Below, piece after piece: positions 7,104-13,746 of a DNA stretch of 16,804 bases. The stretch's first letter is position 1. Every line of letters begins with the position of its first letter. Source of the stretch: JBJKRF01 sp046704785 (GTDB taxonomy: Bacteria > Chloroflexota > Anaerolineae > Anaerolineales > Villigracilaceae); the NCBI GenBank assembly GCA_046704785.1, contig JBJKRF010000095.1:1-16804 (forward strand). The letters run 5' to 3'. A program made the translations under genes and the position numbers. A model generated the notes under the pieces. That model saw nothing but the letters and a program-made list of their open reading frames with translations, did no database searches and was not told where the DNA came from.

Positions 7104-9396
7104 ATGTTCCGTCGTGGGGTGGGGCCGCCGGGCCATAGTCCAGCACCGGACGCACCCCGGTGGCGTCTTGCGGGGAGCCGATAATTTTCTTCTCTTCCAT
7201 CGTGTCGATCAAACGCGCCGCGCGCGTATAGCCGATACGCAGTTTGCGTTGCAACATCGAGACGGAGGCGCGTCCCTCGCGACGGATCAGATCGATGGCT
7301 TCGGTCAATAACGGGTCGCTCTGTTCTTGCGGGGTCATGTCGTCGAACATGGGCACCTGTTTGAGCGGCACGTTGGCCGGCACGTTGTCCACAGGGCCGC
7401 CGGGGATGGACGCCGTCGCCTGCGGGTTTTGCGCGCGCCAGAAATCGGCCAGGCGATGAATCTCGTTGTCCGAGACGAATACGCCCTGCAAGCGAACGGG
7501 GGCCGGCGCGTCGGGCGCCTGGTAGAGCATGTCGCCGCGTCCCAACAGACGTTCCGCGCCGGGTTGGTCCAGGATGACGCGGCTGTCGGTGTTGGACGCG
7601 ACGGCGAAGGCCACGCGCGCCGGAAAGTTGGCCTTGATCAAACCGGTGACCACATCGACGGAGGGGCGCTGCGTCGCCAGGATCAAGTGGATGCCGGTGG
7701 CGCGCGCCAGTTGCGCCAGGCGTGTGATGGTGCGCTCGGTCTCGTCGGGAGCGATCATCATCAAGTCGGCCAGTTCATCGATGACGACGACCACGTTGTA
7801 CATCTTCTTGCCGCCCTGCGTTTTCATGCGCGTGTTGTAATCGGCGATGTTGCGCGCGCCCACCTGCGCGAAAATGTGGTAGCGGCGATCCATTTCGCGT
7901 GTCATCCATTGCAGCGCGCCGATCACCCGGTCCATCTCGACCACCACCGGTGCCAGCAGGTGCGGGATGCCGTTGTAGTTGGTCAATTCCACACGTTTGG
8001 GGTCCACCAAGATCAGGCGCAGGTCGTCGGGCGTGTTGTAGAGCAGCAGGCAGGTCAGAATCGAATTGACGCAAACCGATTTCCCCGAACCGGTGGTACC
8101 GGCAATGAGCAGGTGCGGCATGGAAGCCAGGTCGGCGGCAATCGGATGGCCGGAAACATCCCGCCCCAGCGAGAAGGATAACGACTTGCGGGCGCGATTG
8201 AAGCTTTCGCTTTCCAGGATGTCGCGCAGGTTGACCAGCGTCATCTCATCGTTGGGCACTTCGATGCCCACGTAGCTGCGTCCGGGCACGGGGGCCTGGA
8301 TGCGAATGCGCGGCGCGGCCAGCGCCAGGGCCAGATCGTCGGCCAGGGCCACGATCTTACTGACGCGCACACGCATGCGCCCGGAACGGGATTCGACGAA
8401 GAGTGGTTCGACGCCGAACTGCGTGATGGTCGGGCCGCGATTGATCTCCACCACCTGGGCCGGCGCGCCGAAGGAAGAGAGCGTCTCTTCGATGAGCCGG
8501 GCGCGCTGCTCGACAAATTCCTGGTTGGCCGACTGCGCTTCCCCGCTTTCCAGGATGTCTTTGATAGGCGGCAGCGTCCAGGCGATGGGCGCAGAGGCCG
8601 CACTGGAACGCGTCGGCGCACTCCCCGCGGGCGTTGGCGGTGTGCCCGCAGCATTTTCCGCCGCTGACGGGGCTACGGCGGGACGATTCAGTGGCGTGAA
8701 GCCGTCCTGCGCGGGAAGCGCATCGGGGGCGTTGGATCCGCCGGGAAAACGGCCCAGCAGGCGCGCCAAAAGCGTCGAAACGAGTTTCGCCAGGGCGCTG
8801 TAAAACGGCTTGAATTTTGCCAACAATTCAGGGATAGTCAGGTCGAATGCCATGGTCAGCGCGATGAGCATCCAGGCGAACAGGATGACGAGCGTGCCGT
8901 TTTCACCGAACCAGGTGGTCATCAATCCGTAGAGTAGCGCGCCGAACCAGCCGCCGCCGGCAATGAAGCCTTGTAAATCGACTTGGATGAAGAAGAACAG
9001 CAGTACCAAGCCGGTGATGCGCTCCACAGAGACGGACGGTACATTTTCGACTTTGCGCAACACCAGCCAACCGCCGATTAGCAACAATCCCAGCGCGAGC
9101 AGGTAAACGTTCCAGCCAAAGAAGAAAGTTAGCCCACCGACGAGAGCGCCGGTCAGGCTGCTGCGGCTGGCCGAGAGGAGCGTGAGCAGGAGAATGACGC
9201 CGCACAGTGCCAGAAAGATGCCGATAACGTCGAGTTTGCGCTCCTCCGACAGGTTGAAGAGCGGCGGTAATGGCGCCTGGGGTTTGCGAGAGGTCGTACG
9301 GGAGGTGGATTTCGACGTGGATTTGCGCGAAGTGTTTGTGCGACTCCGCGAAGGTTTGCGGCTTGATTTTTTCTGGAAGGGTCGTTTAAGTGGCAT
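7102..9396 (-). CDS. ftsK: DNA translocase FtsK/SpoIIIE
   Basis: A 764-residue membrane-anchored DNA pump that clears chromosome ends from the division septum. The first 40 residues are extremely rich in Lys, Arg, Ser and Thr. Four or five membrane helices follow at about 54-186, then a Pro/Ala-rich linker of about 80 residues, which is short compared with E. coli FtsK. The motor comprises an alpha domain, an ATPase with Walker A GTTGSGKS at 433-440 and a Walker B ending in IDE at about 539-541. A C-terminal winged-helix gamma domain (about 690-755) contains RIGYTRAARLID, the helix that reads KOPS/SRS polarity sequences in this family. The start ATG has no clear Shine-Dalgarno. It sits about 30 nt downstream of a predicted promoter. 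Monocistronic on the minus strand. Confidence 0.97.
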   Translation of the reverse strand: MPLKRPFQKKSSRKPSRSRTNTSRKSTSKSTSRTTSRKPQAPLPPLFNLSEERKLDVIGIFLALCGVILLLTLLSASRSSLTGALVGGLTFFFGWNVYLLALGLLLIGGWLVLRKVENVPSVSVERITGLVLLFFFIQVDLQGFIAGGGWFGALLYGLMTTWFGENGTLVILFAWMLIALTMAFDLTIPELLAKFKPFYSALAKLVSTLLARLLGRFPGGSNAPDALPAQDGFTPLNRPAVAPSAAENAAGTPPTPAGSAPTRSSAASAPIAWTLPPIKDILESGEAQSANQEFVEQRARLIEETLSSFGAPAQVVEINRGPTITQFGVEPLFVESRSGRMRVRVSKIVALADDLALALAAPRIRIQAPVPGRSYVGIEVPNDEMTLVNLRDILESESFNRARKSLSFSLGRDVSGHPIAADLASMPHLLIAGTTGSGKSVCVNSILTCLLLYNTPDDLRLILVDPKRVELTNYNGIPHLLAPVVVEMDRVIGALQWMTREMDRRYHIFAQVGARNIADYNTRMKTQGGKKMYNVVVVIDELADLMMIAPDETERTITRLAQLARATGIHLILATQRPSVDVVTGLIKANFPARVAFAVASNTDSRVILDQPGAERLLGRGDMLYQAPDAPAPVRLQGVFVSDNEIHRLADFWRAQNPQATASIPGGPVDNVPANVPLKQVPMFDDMTPQEQSDPLLTEAIDLIRREGRASVSMLQRKLRIGYTRAARLIDTMEEKKIIGSPQDATGVRPVLDYGPAAPPHDGT

Positions 9397-9406
9397 AGGT
9401 TAGAGA

Positions 9407-9426
9407 TGTTCTGCTAAATTAGAACA
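9407..9426. promoter_or_regulatory. Inverted repeat at ftsK transcription start, candidate operator
   Basis: A perfect 6-bp inverted repeat, TGTTCT at 9407-9412 and AGAACA at 9421-9426, separated by 8 AT-rich bases. It begins where the predicted ftsK transcript starts, an ideal place for a repressor. Its arrangement is not the consensus E. coli or Bacillus LexA box. E. coli ftsK (dinH) is SOS-inducible, so a lineage-specific LexA site is one possibility, purely as inference. Confidence 0.4.
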
Positions 9427-9433
9427 CATTTTC

Positions 9434-9460
9434 ATTATAGCATAAGGGGGATTTTTGCAA
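9434..9460 (-). promoter_or_regulatory. Predicted ftsK promoter with extended -10
   Basis: On the minus strand TGCTATAAT (9442-9434) is a perfect -10 with the extended TGn element. TTGCAA at 9460-9455 lies 15 nt upstream as a rough -35, and TCTTGC at 9462-9457 would be the alternative with 17-nt spacing. Transcription would start at about 9427, giving a leader of about 30 nt before the ftsK ATG. Confidence 0.55.
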
Positions 9461-9533
9461 GATAGCAGACGAAGTCACTTTTACACTCTGCATCTTTTGG
9501 CGTACCTACGCGTATATCCTGCCGGAGGTAAAA

Positions 9534-9761
9534 ATGAGAACCCATCATCGACATCATGTCCCCTGGTTTTTGTGGCCTTTCTGGGCGCTGTGGATGCTGA
9601 TCGCGACCATTGTTGGTCTTACCGGGCGGTTGATCGCAGTGGTCATAGGATTCGTGCTGATCGTGGCCGGCATCCTGGTCAGTCTGACGATCATCGGCGC
9701 TATTGTGGGCATCCCTCTGGCGTTGATTGGAATCCTCCTGGTGCTCAAGGGAATCTTCTAA
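9534..9761 (+). CDS. Small His-rich-headed membrane protein, function unknown
   Basis: A 75-residue protein with a strong Shine-Dalgarno (GGAGG, 9524-9528, 5 nt before the ATG), so it is very likely translated. The N-terminus is short, basic and His-rich (MRTHHRHH). An aromatic helix with five Trp/Phe residues follows at about 11-29, then two more hydrophobic segments rich in Gly, Ile, Val and Leu at about 33-73. The protein is almost entirely membrane-embedded, with hardly any loop, and ends in KGIF. I do not recognise a family by residue pattern. The gene stands alone between divergent ftsK and convergent msrQ and is followed by two hairpins. The His cluster could bind a metal or heme, or simply hold the N-terminus inside by charge. 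Confidence 0.8.
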   Translation: MRTHHRHHVPWFLWPFWALWMLIATIVGLTGRLIAVVIGFVLIVAGILVSLTIIGAIVGIPLALIGILLVLKGIF

Positions 9762-9773
9762 TTCCAATACCAA

Positions 9774-9800
9774 ATCACGCACCTACAAAAGGTGCGTGAT
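9774..9800 (+). terminator. Hairpin after the 75-residue membrane protein gene
   Basis: A perfect 11-bp stem (ATCACGCACCT at 9774-9784, complement at 9790-9800) with a 5-nt ACAAA loop, 12 nt after the stop codon. No T tract follows on either strand, so it may act as an mRNA 3' stabiliser or a factor-assisted stop rather than a canonical intrinsic terminator. Confidence 0.5.
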
Positions 9801-9832
9801 AAATGGGCCTGAACCAGATTTTGCCGGGACGA

Positions 9833-9860
9833 AAACGGGCGACTTAAGCGTCGCCCGTTT
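9833..9860. terminator. Bidirectional intrinsic terminator between the small membrane gene and msrQ
   Basis: An 11-bp GC-rich stem (AAACGGGCGAC at 9833-9843, complement at 9850-9860) with a 6-nt loop. It is flanked by TTTCGATTTT on the plus strand and by GTTTTCGTCC when read on the minus strand. The msrQ stop codon TAA (9846-9844) lies inside the loop, so the terminator overlaps the gene end exactly as at ftsK. Confidence 0.75.
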
Positions 9861-10530
9861 CGATTTTCGTAACAGAGGTTCCCCGCGACCGGATGATATG
9901 TTGGATGCGACTGCGTATCTCCCCAACCATCTTCTTGATGGTAGAAATGCGCAGAATCAGCAGGATCAGTGCGATGGAACCGTATAGCAGCGGCTGCGCG
10001 ACATTTCCCTGCATGCGCAGAAAATCGGCTTTGACCGAGAGCGCAAAATGGAGGACGACCAGCGGCGAGATGATGTAGACCAGTTTGTGCAGCCGTTTCC
10101 AGTCTTTGCCCATGCGTTTCATGAAATACTTGAAGGAGGTGGCCGCCACGGGGAGCAACAACAGGAAAGCTGCCAGTCCGATCAGAATGTACGATTTGGT
10201 GCCGACATCGCCGAGGATGGCGTTGAAGTCGAAACCGTAGTCGATGCCGAGGAAGATGCTCACATGCAGAAAGGCGTACATAAAGCCGTACAGGCCAAGC
10301 GCCTTGCGGCGTTGGAGCAATTCCTTCCAGCCCAGGATGGAAGCCAGCGGTGTGCAGGCCAGCGACATCAACAAGAACGTCAGCGCCTGGATGCCGGTCT
10401 TCTGTTCGAGGGCCTGGATGGGGTTGACCGTCAGGTTGTCGGTGTAGAGATCGTAAACGAGCAGCAACAGCGGCACCCAACCACCAATGTGGACGATAAT
10501 CTGTAAGGGGGTAAAACGACGCTTTTTCAT
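9844..10530 (-). CDS. msrQ: MsrQ, heme-binding membrane subunit of the MsrPQ methionine sulfoxide reductase
   Basis: A 228-residue ferric-reductase-like membrane protein with about six helices. It takes electrons from the respiratory chain and hands them through b-type heme to MsrP outside the membrane. The family's three conserved histidines are present: His89 (FLH), His148 and His161 (LHKLVYIISPLVVLH). The RRKALGLYGF block that precedes the first of them is also present. An ATG at 10542 would add four residues. I prefer the ATG at 10530 because GGAAGG (10540-10535 on the minus strand) sits 4 nt before it and the resulting N-terminus (MKKRRFTPLQ) is a normal cytoplasmic head. Order msrP then msrQ matches other bacteria, but here 180 nt containing a palindromic element and a hairpin separate the two, unusual for a normally tight pair. 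Confidence 0.93.
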   Translation of the reverse strand: MKKRRFTPLQIIVHIGGWVPLLLLVYDLYTDNLTVNPIQALEQKTGIQALTFLLMSLACTPLASILGWKELLQRRKALGLYGFMYAFLHVSIFLGIDYGFDFNAILGDVGTKSYILIGLAAFLLLLPVAATSFKYFMKRMGKDWKRLHKLVYIISPLVVLHFALSVKADFLRMQGNVAQPLLYGSIALILLILRISTIKKMVGEIRSRIQHIIRSRGTSVTKIETGDA

Positions 10531-10534
10531 CATG

Positions 10535-10540
10535 CCTTCC
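10535..10540 (-). promoter_or_regulatory. Shine-Dalgarno deciding the msrQ start
   Basis: Reads GGAAGG on the minus strand, 4 nt before the ATG at 10530 and only 1 nt before the adjacent in-frame ATG at 10533. Nothing comparable precedes the ATG at 10542. Confidence 0.45.
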
Positions 10541-10590
10541 ATAAAGAGGATAATAACGGGGGGAGTCTTTGCCGGAACAAAAAGAAGATA

Positions 10591-10615
10591 AGGGGAGCCG
10601 GGAGCGAACTCCCCT
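10591..10615 (-). terminator. Hairpin between msrP and msrQ, possible terminator or attenuator
   Basis: A 7-bp stem, AGGGGAG at 10591-10597 with CTCCCCT at 10609-10615, and an 11-nt loop. On the minus strand it is followed by TATCTTCTTTTTG. The U tract begins several bases away, so this is not ideal. If active it would cut msrQ expression relative to msrP. Confidence 0.4.
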
Positions 10616-10625
10616 CGTCATACGT

Positions 10626-10714
10626 CTAGTGCCGCAACTACCTTAAGTCGTAGGGTAGAACGGCGCATTTCAGCCGTTCCTTACACTACATTTTTTATGA
10701 AATTGCGGTACTAG
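10626..10714. repeat. 89-bp palindromic element, MITE- or REP-like, between msrP and msrQ
   Basis: The ends form a 12-bp inverted repeat with one mismatch: CTAGTGCCGCAA at 10626-10637 against TTGCGGTACTAG at 10703-10714. Inside are two more hairpins: CTACC/GGTAG at 10638-10642 and 10654-10658, and GAACGGC/GCCGTTC at 10658-10664 and 10673-10679. The outermost CTAG at each end could be a 4-bp target duplication of the kind IS5-type elements make, or the inner TA a 2-bp duplication of IS630/Tc1 type. The msrP stop codon TAG lies in the right end. No protein is encoded. Whether copies exist elsewhere in the genome cannot be seen from here. Confidence 0.5.
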
Positions 10715-11664
10715 AAATTGACCCGTAAATCCATGCCTTTGTAAAGATAAGCAACTTGGTCGGAATAGCCGTTGAACATCAGCGTTGGGCGGCGCTGGAG
10801 TTCTCCAATGCGGCGTTCGGTCTTTTGCGACCAGCGTGGGTGGTCGACGTTGGGATTGACGTTGGCGTAGAAGCCGTATTCGGTGGGCGCCACCGTGGAC
10901 CACAACGTGGCAGGTTGCTGGTCGGTCAGTTCGAGCTTGACGATGGCCTTGATCGACTTGAAACCATACTTCCAGGGCACCACCAGACGGATGCCGCCGC
11001 CGTCTTGAGGTGGCAGTTCGCCGCCGTACAAGCCGGTTGCCAGGATGGCCAGATCGTTCATGGCCTCGTCCAGGCGCAAACCCTCTTGGTAAGGCCACGG
11101 GTAGAGCGGGTCTTTTTGGCCGGGCATATCGGTAGGGTCGAAGATGCTCTGGAAGCGTACATATTTGGCGCTGGAGGTCGGTTGAACTTCGGCCAGTAGC
11201 TTGTTCAGCGCGAAGCCGTCCCAGGGGATGACCAGGCTCCAGGCTTCCACGCAGCGCAGACGGTAGATGCGCTCCTCCGGCGGGAACTTTTTGACCAGAT
11301 CGTCAACGGAATACTTCTTCGGGTTGGCAACCATCCCGCTGACTTCCACTTCCCAGGGTGAGGTCTTGAAGTTGGCCGACATCGGCGCAACGGCCTGTTT
11401 GTCGGTGGTGAACTCGTAATAGTTGTTGTAATTGGTGATGTCCTGGTAAGAGTTGATCGGGGCGCCCAACTCGTCGGTCTTCTTGCTGACGTGCAGCCCC
11501 GGCGGAACGGTGGCAGACGCGTTCAGTTTGGGCGCACAGGCCGCCAGCGCCACACTTCCGGCGGCAAGGCCGGCAGCCTTGATGAAGTCACGCCGAGAGA
11601 GATAGACCGATTTAGGGGTGATCTCTGAAGAACGAGGCGATGCAGATTTCCATTGAGTGTTCAT
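10711..11664 (-). CDS. msrP: MsrP, molybdopterin methionine sulfoxide reductase, Tat-exported lipoprotein
   Basis: A 317-residue catalytic subunit that reduces methionine sulfoxide in exported proteins using a Mo-molybdopterin cofactor. Residues 23-29 (SRRDFIK) are a Tat motif, as needed for a cofactor-loaded enzyme. The hydrophobic core ends in LAAC (40-43), a lipobox, so the mature protein should start at lipidated Cys43. This differs from the soluble periplasmic E. coli enzyme. The molybdenum ligand is Cys138 in RLRCVEAWSLVIPWDG, a hallmark of the family. The C-terminus (LYKGMDLRVNF) looks complete. The start is supported by AGGAGA (11676-11671 on the minus strand). Partner msrQ lies downstream, and a thioredoxin-like lipoprotein lies immediately upstream on the same strand, with 156 nt between. 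Confidence 0.95.
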   Translation of the reverse strand: MNTQWKSASPRSSEITPKSVYLSRRDFIKAAGLAAGSVALAACAPKLNASATVPPGLHVSKKTDELGAPINSYQDITNYNNYYEFTTDKQAVAPMSANFKTSPWEVEVSGMVANPKKYSVDDLVKKFPPEERIYRLRCVEAWSLVIPWDGFALNKLLAEVQPTSSAKYVRFQSIFDPTDMPGQKDPLYPWPYQEGLRLDEAMNDLAILATGLYGGELPPQDGGGIRLVVPWKYGFKSIKAIVKLELTDQQPATLWSTVAPTEYGFYANVNPNVDHPRWSQKTERRIGELQRRPTLMFNGYSDQVAYLYKGMDLRVNF

Positions 11665-11820
11665 AGAATTTCTCCTGTCTCTTTATCAAGACGTTTCCCG
11701 CAAGATTAGGAAAACTTGCCTTGCTCCACGGTAACGATAGTTTCTAAAGCGTATCACGTAAATCTAAAATCCAGATGAAATCCGTCCGATTTGAAACCTT
11801 CAAAAGGGACAGCGACGGGT

Positions 11821-12390
11821 TCAAGGATAGGCTTCGGCCAGCAGTTGCTGAATGGCAGTTTCCGTTTCAGTGTAAGCGCCCTCGCCAATGTGGTTGTAGC
11901 GCAGGTGTCCGCGTTTGTCGATCAGATACAGGTTCGGCCAATAGTGACTGTTGTAGGCGCGCCAGGTGTCGCCCTGGTTATCCTGCGCCACCGGATACGG
12001 GATGCCGAGGCGCGTCACTGCATCCTTCAAGTTATCCAGTTTGGCCTCGAAGGAAAATTCCGGGAAGTGGTTCCCGATGATGACCAATCCCTGGCTGGAA
12101 TATTTCTGGTACCAGCTTTTGAGCGAAGGGATGACGTGCTGGCAGTTGATGCACTCAAACGTCCACATATCCAGCAGGACGACTTTCCCGCGTAGGTCGG
12201 CCAAACGCAGCGGTTTGTCGGTATTCAACCAGACGGTGTTGTCCAGTTCCGGGGCGGGGCCCAGGTCGGGCAAGGCTACACTTTTCTTCGAAACGTTCGA
12301 GGTCTGCGCAGGATGGGTGTCTCCAGAACTGCTCGTCGCGCAAGCATTCAATACGAGTAAAAAAATCGAAGCCAATAGGAAACGTCTCAT
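11821..12390 (-). CDS. DipZ-type thioredoxin-like lipoprotein (CINC active site)
   Basis: A 189-residue exported redoxin. The start at 12390 is chosen over the ATG at 12414 because GGAGG (12400-12396 on the minus strand) lies 5 nt before it and because it yields a clean lipoprotein signal (MRRFLLASIFLLVLNAC, lipidated Cys17). The mature domain is of the thioredoxin/AhpC-TSA fold. It has the active site WTFECINCQ with Cys80 and Cys83, then GLVIIGNHFPEFSFE, PVAQDNQGDTW, and a cis-Pro in WPNLYLID (Pro152), ending with GEGAYTETETAIQQLL. This motif series matches the C-terminal domain of DipZ proteins, in which it is fused to a CcdA-like membrane part. Here it is free-standing, and a separate CcdA is encoded at 15261. 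It probably shuttles thiol electrons outside the membrane, perhaps to oxidised proteins near MsrP (inference). Confidence 0.88.
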   Translation of the reverse strand: MRRFLLASIFLLVLNACATSSSGDTHPAQTSNVSKKSVALPDLGPAPELDNTVWLNTDKPLRLADLRGKVVLLDMWTFECINCQHVIPSLKSWYQKYSSQGLVIIGNHFPEFSFEAKLDNLKDAVTRLGIPYPVAQDNQGDTWRAYNSHYWPNLYLIDKRGHLRYNHIGEGAYTETETAIQQLLAEAYP

Positions 12391-12395
12391 CGCAG

Positions 12396-12400
12396 CCTCC
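12396..12400 (-). promoter_or_regulatory. Shine-Dalgarno deciding the start of the DipZ-type lipoprotein
   Basis: GGAGG on the minus strand, 5 nt before the ATG at 12390. No purine-rich site precedes the alternative ATG at 12414, which would put eight extra residues in front of the signal peptide. Confidence 0.75.
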
Positions 12401-12446
12401 AAATTACGTACCATAGCCTTATTCTAAAAAGAAATTGTTACAAAAG

Positions 12447-12476
12447 GCTTACGTGAGACTGAGCATTCTCTTAAGC
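12447..12476 (-). terminator. Possible terminator of the response-regulator/kinase operon
   Basis: On the minus strand, GCTTA and GAGA pair with TAAGC and TCTC across a small asymmetric internal loop, with an 8-nt apical loop. The stem is followed by CTTTTG. It lies 20 nt after the histidine kinase stop. The imperfect stem makes this a weak call. If active, it separates the two-component operon from the downstream redox genes. Confidence 0.35.
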
Positions 12477-12495
12477 GTTCGATTTTGTCGCACGA

Positions 12496-13728
12496 TCACG
12501 GCAATGTGAAGATAAAACGCGTGCCGTGCCCCATCTCACTCTCCACGCGAATCTCCCCCCCGTGCGCGCGGACGATGCCTTGTGAGATGGCCAGCCCCAG
12601 CCCGGCGCCACCCGTCGCCCGGCTGCGGGACTTTTCGCCGCGATAGAACTGGTCGAAAACGTGCGGGACATCCTCCGGACGGATGCCCTCACCCGTGTCG
12701 GAGACGCTCACTTCCACCCGTGAACCGTCTCGCCGCGCCCGAACCTCCACCTTGCCCTCGGCGGGTGTATGCCGCAGGGCGTTGCCAACCAGGTTGTTGA
12801 GCACACGCCCGATGCGCGGCCCGTCGATGCGCACGGGGTCGACATCAGACGCCACGCTGCCCGACAACCACACCTGCTGTTGGACGGCCAACGCCGAGAA
12901 GCTCTCCAAGGTGTCGGAGATCAGGTCGCTGATGGAGTTCGGGGCCAGGTCGAGCTTCAACCCACCCGCCTCGATCTGCGCCATCTGGAACAGATCGTCG
13001 ATCAGCAGCGAGAGCGAGCGCACATCGCGCTGAGCCGTCTTGAGGTAACGTTGCACCACTTGCGGGTCGTCGACGACGCCGTCGGCCAGGGCCTCCAAAA
13101 TGGCGCGGATCGACGCCAGCGGCGTTTGCAAATCGTGGCCGACCCAGGCGATCAGGTCGGCGCGCAGGCGTTCGGCTTCCTGTTGTTGGCGGGCGGCGCC
13201 TTCGAGTTGCACGGCCATCTGGTTGAAGGCTGCTGCCAGCGCGGCCACCTCGTCGCGGCCCTGAACCGGCACACGGGTCGACAGGTCGCCGCTCGCCAAC
13301 TCGCGTGAAGCGCCTTCCAGCAGGCGAATGCGGTCCGTCAAAGTGGAAGACAGGAAGTAGCCCAGCGTCATCGCCATGCCGCCGGCAAAGACCAACAGGA
13401 CGGTAGCCAGCAGCAAGTCGTGTTTGCTGGCGAACATCAGGCGCGCCGTGAGCCAGACGTTGAAAAAGGTCAGCACGCTCGACAGGGCGTAACTGACCAG
13501 CAATGCCCAGCGCAGCGTTGGGGCGTAGCTGATCCAGCCCAGGCGGTAGGCCAGGAGGCCCGCCAGCGATGAGACGACCGCCGTGACCAGCAGGAAGAGC
13601 GTCATCAGGCCAAAGTCTTGGGCGGGCGGGTTCATCAGGCCCATGAAGGCGGCCAGAGAGATGCCCAATACCAGGAGCACGCCGATGGCGTAGCGGACGA
13701 TCAGGGGAAGTTTGGAGAAGAGTCGCAT
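12496..13728 (-). CDS. Membrane sensor histidine kinase with HAMP domain
   Basis: A 410-residue kinase. Four hydrophobic helices at about 8-30, 40-62, 72-95 and 104-126 are joined by very short loops, so there is no sizeable external sensor domain. A HAMP domain follows at about 127-178, then the dimerisation/phosphoacceptor domain with His198 in the unusual H-box GHDLQTPL. The catalytic ATPase domain has an N box (NNLVGNALRH, 311-320), a G1 box (DTGEG, 344-348) and a G2 box (GGAGLGLA, 373-380). There is no Cys anywhere, while several Met lie in the membrane part. It starts 18 nt after the response regulator stop and is surely co-transcribed with it. The signal is unknown. The position beside msrPQ recalls HprS of E. 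coli, but the sensor architecture is different. Confidence 0.94.
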   Translation of the reverse strand: MRLFSKLPLIVRYAIGVLLVLGISLAAFMGLMNPPAQDFGLMTLFLLVTAVVSSLAGLLAYRLGWISYAPTLRWALLVSYALSSVLTFFNVWLTARLMFASKHDLLLATVLLVFAGGMAMTLGYFLSSTLTDRIRLLEGASRELASGDLSTRVPVQGRDEVAALAAAFNQMAVQLEGAARQQQEAERLRADLIAWVGHDLQTPLASIRAILEALADGVVDDPQVVQRYLKTAQRDVRSLSLLIDDLFQMAQIEAGGLKLDLAPNSISDLISDTLESFSALAVQQQVWLSGSVASDVDPVRIDGPRIGRVLNNLVGNALRHTPAEGKVEVRARRDGSRVEVSVSDTGEGIRPEDVPHVFDQFYRGEKSRSRATGGAGLGLAISQGIVRAHGGEIRVESEMGHGTRFIFTLP

Positions 13729-13746
13729 CGTGTCAGGTTGTTCTTT

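Noticed and set aside
7327..8181. 284-codon plus-strand frame opposite ftsK
   Set aside because: Opposes the Walker-containing motor domain of FtsK. Translation is His/Val/Gly-rich without recognisable features.
9407..9426. Reading the ftsK inverted repeat as a standard LexA box
   Set aside because: It matches neither the E. coli CTGT-N8-ACAG nor the Bacillus GAAC-N4-GTTC pattern, so it is kept only as an unassigned operator candidate.
11700..11719. GCAAG-N10-CTTGC inverted repeat upstream of msrP as an operator
   Set aside because: Five-base arms occur often by chance, and no promoter could be placed convincingly around it.
11778..11792. Hairpin after the DipZ-type lipoprotein as a terminator
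   Set aside because: Only a 5-bp AT-rich stem (AAATC/GATTT) without a close U tract, too weak to call.
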